DNA of 24,615 bases from a virus. The position numbers were made by a program, and so were the translations under genes. The notes under the pieces are model-generated. The model was given only the letters and a program-made list of their open reading frames with translations, ran no database searches and had not been told where the DNA came from. Positions 21,049 to 24,615 of this stretch are shown one piece after another (the stretch's first letter is position 1; every line of letters begins with the position of its first letter). The stretch spans positions 1 through 24,615 of the IMG/VR virus record IMGVR_UViG_3300050821_003760. One strand, written 5' to 3'.

Positions 21049-21375
21049 TCAGGCCGGAACAGCGCTCACCGTGCCGTCGGCGTTGACAGGAGCGCTTCCC
21101 CACCCCAAACCGAGGCGCAGTTCCCCCGGCTGACGGTCACGCCAGTGCGAGATATATTCGCTGGCGACGGGCTCTGGGCGGCCGTTGAAGATGTGGTACC
21201 AGACACCGCCTTCGCGCCACGCATCAGGAACGCCGAACTCATCAGACATGCCGAAGGAGCGCGGGCTTGCGGGGATGCGCATCCAAACATCGACCACGAC
21301 CTTCTCCGAAGGAAGAGTTTTGCGCGAAAGCGTCTTCCACCCGCCTCCTTCCAGCTTGTCCCAAATCACCTTCAT
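21049..21375 (-). CDS. Hypothetical protein
   Basis: 108 residues from ATG 21375 (AGGAAGG is 9 bases upstream; the ATG at 21384 sits directly on the ribosome site). Begins MKVIWDKLEGGGWKTLSRKT, then a beta region (VVVDVWMRIPASPR) and GVPDAWREGGVWYHIFNGRP (48-67). Trp-rich, single-domain size. A terminator-like hairpin follows its stop. Function unknown. Confidence 0.66.
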   Translation of the reverse strand: MKVIWDKLEGGGWKTLSRKTLPSEKVVVDVWMRIPASPRSFGMSDEFGVPDAWREGGVWYHIFNGRPEPVASEYISHWRDRQPGELRLGLGWGSAPVNADGTVSAVPA

Positions 21376-21402
21376 CGTTCTCATCCTTCCTGTTGGGGGG
21401 GG

Positions 21403-21546
21403 CTAGGCTAGTTCGCGTTCGAGCCGTTCGGCCGCCTCGCGGTAGCGAGCGACCAGCGCTGCGTGACGCGCCTTGCCGTCCGAAAGGAACTCGCGCAGCT
21501 TGGCGAGCATCTCGCGCTTGAACTTGGTTTCGAGCGGGTCGGCCAT
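21403..21546 (-). CDS. 47-residue coiled-coil peptide (short gene)
   Basis: ATG 21546 to TAG 21403 with an excellent AGGAGGG site 6 bases upstream. The product (MADPLETKFKREMLAKLREF, then RHAALVARYREAAERLEREL) is one long charged amphipathic helix, likely dimerising. It is the first gene on the minus side of the divergent control region at 21547-21702, so it may be an early regulator or anti-host peptide. No family recognised. Confidence 0.65.
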   Translation of the reverse strand: MADPLETKFKREMLAKLREFLSDGKARHAALVARYREAAERLERELA

Positions 21547-21614
21547 CTTCTTCCCTCCTGAAGCGCCAGAGCGCTTGCGTTCGATGACGTGAGACTACGC
21601 CGATCTCGCGCGTC

Positions 21615-21687
21615 GTCAACATAAAATCTATTGTAGTCGATAAATTGTTGACCATCCGCCGGGCCATGTGGCATAACTCAGTCAACA
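21615..21687. promoter_or_regulatory. Divergent control region with three GTCAACA boxes
   Basis: In the 156-base gap between the minus gene (start 21546) and the plus cassette (start 21703), an AT-rich island contains GTCAACA at 21615-21621, its inverted copy TGTTGAC at 21646-21652, and GTCAACA again at 21681-21687. Centres are spaced 31 and 35 bases. This is the typical layout of a repressor operator controlling two divergent promoters. Confidence 0.55.
21648..21677 (+). promoter_or_regulatory. Candidate sigma70-type promoter for the plus cassette
   Basis: TTGACC (21648-21653) as a -35 element, 18-base spacer, and CATAAC (21672-21677, 4 of 6 matches to TATAAT) as a -10 element. Transcription would start near 21684, inside the third GTCAACA box, so a protein bound there would block it. 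The -35 itself lies in the inverted box. Confidence 0.45.
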
Positions 21688-21702
21688 ACAGGAGCGACTC
21701 AG

Positions 21703-21882
21703 ATGCCCGACGCGATCCCCCTGACAACCTGGCAGAAGGCCCAGGCGATTTACGCGCAAGCCGAGGTCGATTGGAACACCGCTGGGCGCCCGTGTGCGCT
21801 GCATCAGGCGGTTGACGATTACTTCGGATCGGTCGACGCCTATCTGGCGTGGGTCGCCGAGCGCAAGCAGGAGCAAGTCTGA
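21703..21882 (+). CDS. 59-residue protein, first gene of the plus-strand cassette
   Basis: ATG 21703 with AGGAG 8 bases upstream; stop TGA at 21880-21882 overlaps the next start by one base (TGATG). The product is helical and acidic/aromatic (TTWQKAQAIYAQAEVDWNTA at 8-27, VDDYFGSVDAYLAWVAERKQ at 37-56). No family was recognised. Too short for many gene callers. As the leader gene of an isolated plus-strand operon under its own promoter, it may be an early protein. Confidence 0.68.
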   Translation: MPDAIPLTTWQKAQAIYAQAEVDWNTAGRPCALHQAVDDYFGSVDAYLAWVAERKQEQV

Positions 21883-22298
21883 TGATCCCGATCTACCGCG
21901 ACTACCGCATCGAACGCACCGACGGCATCGTCCCGGCTGATTCGCGCTGGTATGCCACGCAGGACGACGGCGAGCCCTGCCTGTTCGGCGCCACGCCCGA
22001 GGATTGCCGCGAGGCGATCGACGACCACATCGAGTGGATGGAAGACCGCTTCCTGCGTCGGCGTCTGGCCGCGGCTCCGGTCCTTTCCGGCATGCGCCGG
22101 GCCGATGGCACGATGGCGCTCTATCGCGGCTATCGTCAGGTCGGCCTGCTGCTGAGCGAGGCCGTCATCCAAGAAGCCCTCGCCTGCGGCTGGTACGTGA
22201 GCGACAGCTGGCAGGACCGGCTTTACCGCGTCATACCTACCGAAGACGCCCACAAGGCGCTCCTGAGCGCTCTGGCGGCTTCTGCGGGGGTATCCTGA
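21882..22298 (+). CDS. Hypothetical protein, second gene of the plus cassette
   Basis: 138 residues from ATG 21882 (coupled, TGATG); a start 33 bases earlier lies inside the previous gene. Two halves are visible. Residues 1-52 (YRDYRIERTDGIVPADSRWY, then DCREAIDDHIEWMED) resemble the small beta-beta-beta-alpha modules found in phage accessory proteins. The second half has GTMALYRGYRQVGLLLSEAV (75-94) and a mixed-helix C-terminus ending ALLSALAASAGVS. Function unknown. Confidence 0.7.
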   Translation: MIPIYRDYRIERTDGIVPADSRWYATQDDGEPCLFGATPEDCREAIDDHIEWMEDRFLRRRLAAAPVLSGMRRADGTMALYRGYRQVGLLLSEAVIQEALACGWYVSDSWQDRLYRVIPTEDAHKALLSALAASAGVS

Positions 22299-22483
22299 TG
22301 GAAGCTGAACCCCAACCCGTCTGCTGGGCCCTCCTGAACCCCAGGACCGGCAAGGTCGCCGAGGTCTGTTACGTCCGGGAGGAAGCAGCGAGGACCGGCG
22401 CTGAGAAGCCCACGAACCGCTGGAGCACCTACGTGGCTGTGCCGCTGTTCCTGCATCCCGCAGCCTACGAGGACAAGTCATGA
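22298..22483 (+). CDS. 61-residue hypothetical protein, third gene of the plus cassette
   Basis: ATG 22298 overlaps the previous stop (TGATG); the TGA at 22481-22483 overlaps the next ATG (ATGA). Beta-rich small domain: VCWALLNPRTGKVAEVCYVR (8-27) and RWSTYVAVPLFLHP (41-54). Two cysteines (C9, C24) may form a metal site or disulfide. Function unknown. Confidence 0.66.
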   Translation: MEAEPQPVCWALLNPRTGKVAEVCYVREEAARTGAEKPTNRWSTYVAVPLFLHPAAYEDKS

Positions 22484-22702
22484 CCGAAGCCACATCGCTC
22501 ACCGCTCGCTGGTATCGCGGCGGCCGATCCATCGAGGCCGCCGGCCACGACCATGAGGGCCGCCCATACTGGACAGTCGAGGGCGTCACCATCGAGGCCG
22601 ACGGTGATACCCTCGAGGTCCGGCAGTCTCGGCGGTTTCGGGGGCCTTGGAGGCCTGCTGCTGCTGATCCTCGTCGTGCTGTTTCTGATGGGGCGGCTCT
22701 AA
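22480..22702 (+). CDS. Small protein whose frame appears to change before a membrane segment
   Basis: Starts ATG 22480 (ATGA coupling): MTEATSLTARWYRGGRSIEA, then HDHEGRPYWTVEGVTIEADG, a plausible 45-50-residue domain. In the same frame it would run to 22947, but beyond about 22635 the sequence becomes Arg/Pro-rich and lies antisense to a well-supported minus gene (22699-22875). In the +1 frame the DNA instead encodes GGLGGLLLLILVVLFLMG and stops at 22702, at the convergent border. I infer a +1 frameshift (programmed, mutational or a sequencing error) or two overlapping genes; the end given here follows the frameshifted reading. Confidence 0.5.
22604..22702 (+). CDS. Possible 32-residue membrane peptide nested at the end of the plus cassette
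   Basis: GTG 22604 with GAGG 6 bases upstream, ending TAA 22702. The product is a Ser/Gly linker (SRSGSLGGFGGLGG) then one strongly hydrophobic helix (LLLLILVVLFLMG). This is the alternative to a frameshift in the preceding gene. If translated alone it would be a membrane-inserted peptide, perhaps holin-like, but no family can be named. Confidence 0.4.
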   Translation: MIPSRSGSLGGFGGLGGLLLLILVVLFLMGRL

Positions 22703-22875
22703 CCTTTAAGCACCGACTTTCCCTTGCTAGCCGCGCCGAGCTTTCCGAACTTGTGACGATTCCACTGTGCGGCGAGCCGTTTTTGCCTCTTGGTCATCGG
22801 CTTCGGCTTGAGTTTAATCGGCAACGGCTCAATCGCTCGGTGCTCTTCGGCCCACTTTTTGGTGACGTTGGCCAT
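22699..22875 (-). CDS. 58-residue very basic protein (short gene)
   Basis: ATG 22875 with GAGAGG 7 bases upstream; TAG at 22699-22701, so it meets the plus cassette tail to tail. The product is Lys/Arg-rich (PIKLKPKPMTKRQKRLAAQW, 19-38; HKFGKLGAASKGKSVLKG). A small nucleic-acid-binding peptide is likely; no family named. Its existence argues against the long plus-strand reading through this region. Confidence 0.65.
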   Translation of the reverse strand: MANVTKKWAEEHRAIEPLPIKLKPKPMTKRQKRLAAQWNRHKFGKLGAASKGKSVLKG

Positions 22876-23094
22876 CTAGAATCCTCTCTCCATAGCGTAG
22901 CCCTTTCCGCCTGCCGGCACGGGCTTAGGCCCCCCGACAGTCCCTGACCAAGGGAGAGACTCAAGAGCGAGCCTCGCGTACTCAATTCCCTTCCCCCGTG
23001 CCGGGGCCAGCGCATTGTCCCTGCGCCGTCGCCTGAGAGCATTTTGCGGCGCTCTCACGTCGCGGATTGGGCGGGGAGTCAATCCCGCTGACAA
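22876..23094 (-). CDS. Hypothetical protein, start uncertain
   Basis: Up to 72 residues if TTG 23094 is used; a GTG at about 23055 is an alternative. The C-terminal half (IEYARLALESLPWSGTVGGP, then KPVPAGGKGYAMERGF) looks like real protein, and its TAG directly abuts the ATG of the basic peptide gene (TAGATG). The N-terminal part is Arg-rich and may not be translated. The DNA also holds a 10-base inverted repeat (22914-22923 with 22995-23004). Confidence is low to moderate. Confidence 0.4.
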   Translation of the reverse strand: MSAGLTPRPIRDVRAPQNALRRRRRDNALAPARGKGIEYARLALESLPWSGTVGGPKPVPAGGKGYAMERGF

Positions 23095-23349
23095 GCCGCG
23101 CCGCTCCGTACCGTTCCCGGGGATGCCGGGCGCCGTTTAGGCCGCGGGAAGGAATGGGCGCACCTGAACCCGCGTTTTGTTCGTGGTTTTGAGGGAGCCA
23201 CGCGAACCTTGGGCGACACATCAAGCCCTAAGGTGTTGCGGGGAACGAGGCGGTGCTCTACGTTGTTTGAGCACCGTGTAGGGTTCCACCAAACCCAGGG
23301 TCGTTCGGGACTGCCACCACAGACCGGACGACCCACACGATGCTCCCGA
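23095..23349. other. 255-base hairpin-rich region without a convincing gene
   Basis: Frames on both strands are open in places but have no ribosome sites or recognisable pattern; a 26-codon GTG frame on the minus strand just after 23350 is too weak to call. Structure is prominent: CGTGG/CCACG (23182-23202) and the hairpin at 23251-23276. Next to replication genes, this could be a regulatory RNA or leader, but there is no direct evidence. Confidence 0.4.
23251..23276. terminator. 8-base hairpin downstream of the replication gene
   Basis: Perfect arms CGGTGCTC (23251-23258) and GAGCACCG (23269-23276) with a 10-base loop, about 75 bases after the stop of 23350-23838. No T-tract on either strand. 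A factor-dependent terminator or RNA structure is possible. Confidence 0.4.
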
Positions 23350-23838
23350 TCAGATGATGTCGTCAAGCGCCTCGGTTGGCCGATAGCCGCGACTGTCGAC
23401 ACGCCGGCTCGGCCAAAGGCGCATGCCCTGCTCGGCTCCTGTCTCGCCGGGCCGCCGCGACAGCTCGCGGAAATTGATGTGGCCAGCGCTGTCGAGTTGG
23501 CAGGCGAGGCGCTGCAGGCCTTGGCGCACGTAATCGCGCTCTTCCGCTGTCGGCTTCGGCCGGGGCGGCAGCGGCTCGATCACGGCGACAGCCTTCTCGG
23601 GCCGAAACACCTTGCGGCAATAGGCGAGCAGCTCGCCAGGCGTGGGCATCTTCTTCGCCTCGGACGTGCGCCAGTTGGTGCAGGCAATCCGCACATCGCA
23701 CTCACCGAACCCGGCGCCGGTTAGATCGCTCACGTAGTCGTCGAGCCACCTAGAGAAGTCGGCCTGACCCATTTGACGGCGCGGGTAGTGAGCGGCTAGC
23801 GCCTTGAGTTCCGCCAAGATCTCCACTTCGTCCGCCAT
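23350..23838 (-). CDS. Replication-region hypothetical protein
   Basis: 162 residues, start ATG 23838 with GAGG upstream; an in-frame ATG at 23772 is an alternative. The layout DFSRWLDDYVSDLTGAGFGE (27-46), VRIACTNWRTSEAKKMPTPG (49-68) and ELLAYCRKVF (69-78) resembles the helical region of phage helicase-loader or primosome-associated proteins (a helix pair then [F/M]PTPGELL). The remainder is Pro/Arg-rich. It overlaps the preceding replication gene by 89 bases. Helicase loading is inferred, not shown: there is no P-loop. Confidence 0.6.
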   Translation of the reverse strand: MADEVEILAELKALAAHYPRRQMGQADFSRWLDDYVSDLTGAGFGECDVRIACTNWRTSEAKKMPTPGELLAYCRKVFRPEKAVAVIEPLPPRPKPTAEERDYVRQGLQRLACQLDSAGHINFRELSRRPGETGAEQGMRLWPSRRVDSRGYRPTEALDDII

Positions 23839-24244
23839 GTTCGTATTTCCTCACCAGGGCTTGGTAGGCCATCTCGTCGCTCGCTGCGGCCATCATGCCT
23901 GGCGTGGCCAAGATGGCGCGCGGTGTCGGATTGTCGGCCCATCGGTCTCGGTTTAGCCACGTCGACGGGTGCGGCGGGTTCCCAAGGCTCTCCGACCAAC
24001 CGCGCTGGTTGGCCCGCTCGAGGCCCTCCATGATCGTCTGGTGCCGCGCTCGCTTGAGAGCCCGCTTGTAGGCCTTCTCGGCGTCGCCCTTGCCGACCTT
24101 GTTCGGGTACGCAGACCAGAAGGCCGGGAACAGCGAGACGTCGCCGAACAGGCCCCCAGTCTCGAACTGTTCGGCAGCGCTCAGAGCCGAATCGATGTCG
24201 GCGCCTTCCGCGATGCAGCGCCGGATGAATGCCACCACAGACAT
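23750..24244 (-). CDS. Phage replication protein-like (C-terminal replisome-type domain)
   Basis: 164 residues from ATG 24244 (AGGGGG 9 bases upstream); the longer reading to 24352 would overlap the next gene. It carries the FxAFWSAYPNKVGKGDAEKAYK pattern (39-60) followed by RALKRARHQTIMEGLERANQ and NPPHPSTWLNRDRWAD (89-104), well known at the C-terminus of many phage replication (O-type/primosomal) proteins. Here it stands without the usual N-terminal winged helix; instead it has SVVAFIRRCIAEGADIDSAL. Probably recruits the helicase or binds the origin. Its last 30 codons overlap the next gene. Confidence 0.7.
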   Translation of the reverse strand: MSVVAFIRRCIAEGADIDSALSAAEQFETGGLFGDVSLFPAFWSAYPNKVGKGDAEKAYKRALKRARHQTIMEGLERANQRGWSESLGNPPHPSTWLNRDRWADNPTPRAILATPGMMAAASDEMAYQALVRKYEHGGRSGDLGGTQGASRSLPAPSNGSGRLL

Positions 24245-24257
24245 CGACGCTTGCCCC

Positions 24258-24578
24258 CTACCGGCTTGTCGTGAGAGTTTCGGCGCTGGGCCGACCGCCC
24301 GTCTCCGGCGCGGTGACTGCCAAGAGCCGCTTGGGGTGCTGGCGCTGCCCAAGCGGCTCGTCGCGCTGCTCGTAGAGCATGACGGCGTTTCCCCAGGCGA
24401 CCACGTGCACCTCCGCCATGAACCAGCGGGCCTTCGTGGGGCCTACGGCGGCGATCAGATCCTCAGTGGCGTGCAGGTATGCGCCTCTTGCCTGGGACGC
24501 TAAATCAAGCGTCTCCACAGGTTCCGGCGTCAATGGGTTGTCTTCGGCCGCGGGCGCGGCTATTTTATGGGCTGTCAA
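24258..24578 (-). CDS. Hypothetical protein, TTG start
   Basis: 106 residues from TTG 24578, supported by GGGAG 7 bases upstream. The N-terminal 25 residues are Pro/Glu-rich and probably disordered; the core ASQARGAYLHATEDLIAAVG (28-47) and ARWFMAEVHVVAWGNAVMLY (50-69) is helical/beta mixed. It is 13 bases before the replication-like gene and likely in the same operon. No family named. Confidence 0.6.
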   Translation of the reverse strand: MTAHKIAAPAAEDNPLTPEPVETLDLASQARGAYLHATEDLIAAVGPTKARWFMAEVHVVAWGNAVMLYEQRDEPLGQRQHPKRLLAVTAPETGGRPSAETLTTSR

Positions 24579-24615
24579 CGCTGTTCTCCCTTTGCACGGA
24601 GTGTTGGCACAAGGC

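Noticed and set aside
22703-22947. Plus-strand frame continuing from 22480 to 22947
   Set aside because: It lies antisense to a well-supported 58-codon gene with a good ribosome site, and its composition turns Arg/Pro-rich; the real coding end is probably near 22702.
1-24615. CRISPR array, tRNA genes, integrase or attachment sites
   Set aside because: No regularly spaced repeats, no tRNA-like cloverleaf with a TTCGA arm, and no tyrosine or serine recombinase motif were found by reading both strands.

Overview
The window looks like part of a tailed-phage genome (free phage or prophage). It is GC-rich, dense in small overlapping genes, and almost every gene up to about 21.5 kb reads on the minus strand. 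The genes run, in transcription order, terminase small and large subunits, portal, scaffold-like protein, cement-like protein and major capsid protein, which is a classic head module. The portal is long and resembles the P22/podovirus type. Codon use, GC content and the look of the accessory proteins suggest an alphaproteobacterial host, but this is an inference: no host gene, tRNA, integrase or attachment site was seen.

Layout from high to low coordinate on the minus strand: 24.6-23.35 kb holds replication-associated genes. The segment at 23.35-22.7 kb is hairpin-rich with small uncertain genes. A short plus-strand cassette of at least four tiny genes (21703-22702) starts from a divergent regulatory region with three GTCAACA boxes. 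From 21.5 to 20.47 kb there are small unknown genes and hairpins. A truncated IS1595/ISXO2-type transposase lies at 19779-20195. From 19.7 to 18.0 kb are accessory genes including a 30-residue membrane protein. TerS and TerL occupy 17.96-15.89 kb. A ribbon-helix-helix regulator with two GGTATATAC boxes follows, heading a chain of seven genes whose starts overlap the previous stop by 4 bases. Then come the portal (13.86-11.51 kb), four small coupled genes, a 444-residue basic Gly-Gly/Pro-rich protein, two small genes, a GroES-like co-chaperonin, a scaffold-like protein and a conserved phage protein. The cement-like protein and the major capsid protein (5139-4225) follow, then an endonuclease VII-type HNH gene, and last a run of Gly/Thr/Ala-rich beta-type virion-like proteins. 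The final one carries a Sec signal peptide and runs off the left edge.

How the parts may work together: TerS/TerL package DNA through the portal. The scaffold-like protein and capsid build the head, and the GroES-like protein probably adapts the host chaperonin for capsid folding. The beta-rich proteins after the capsid are probably virion surface, neck or fibre components. The HNH gene looks like a mobile intruder. The plus-strand cassette is the best place to look for undescribed early (host-takeover or regulatory) functions, because none of its products is recognisable and it has its own control region.

Several real genes are shorter than 60 codons or use TTG/GTG starts. They are listed with the evidence for each start.
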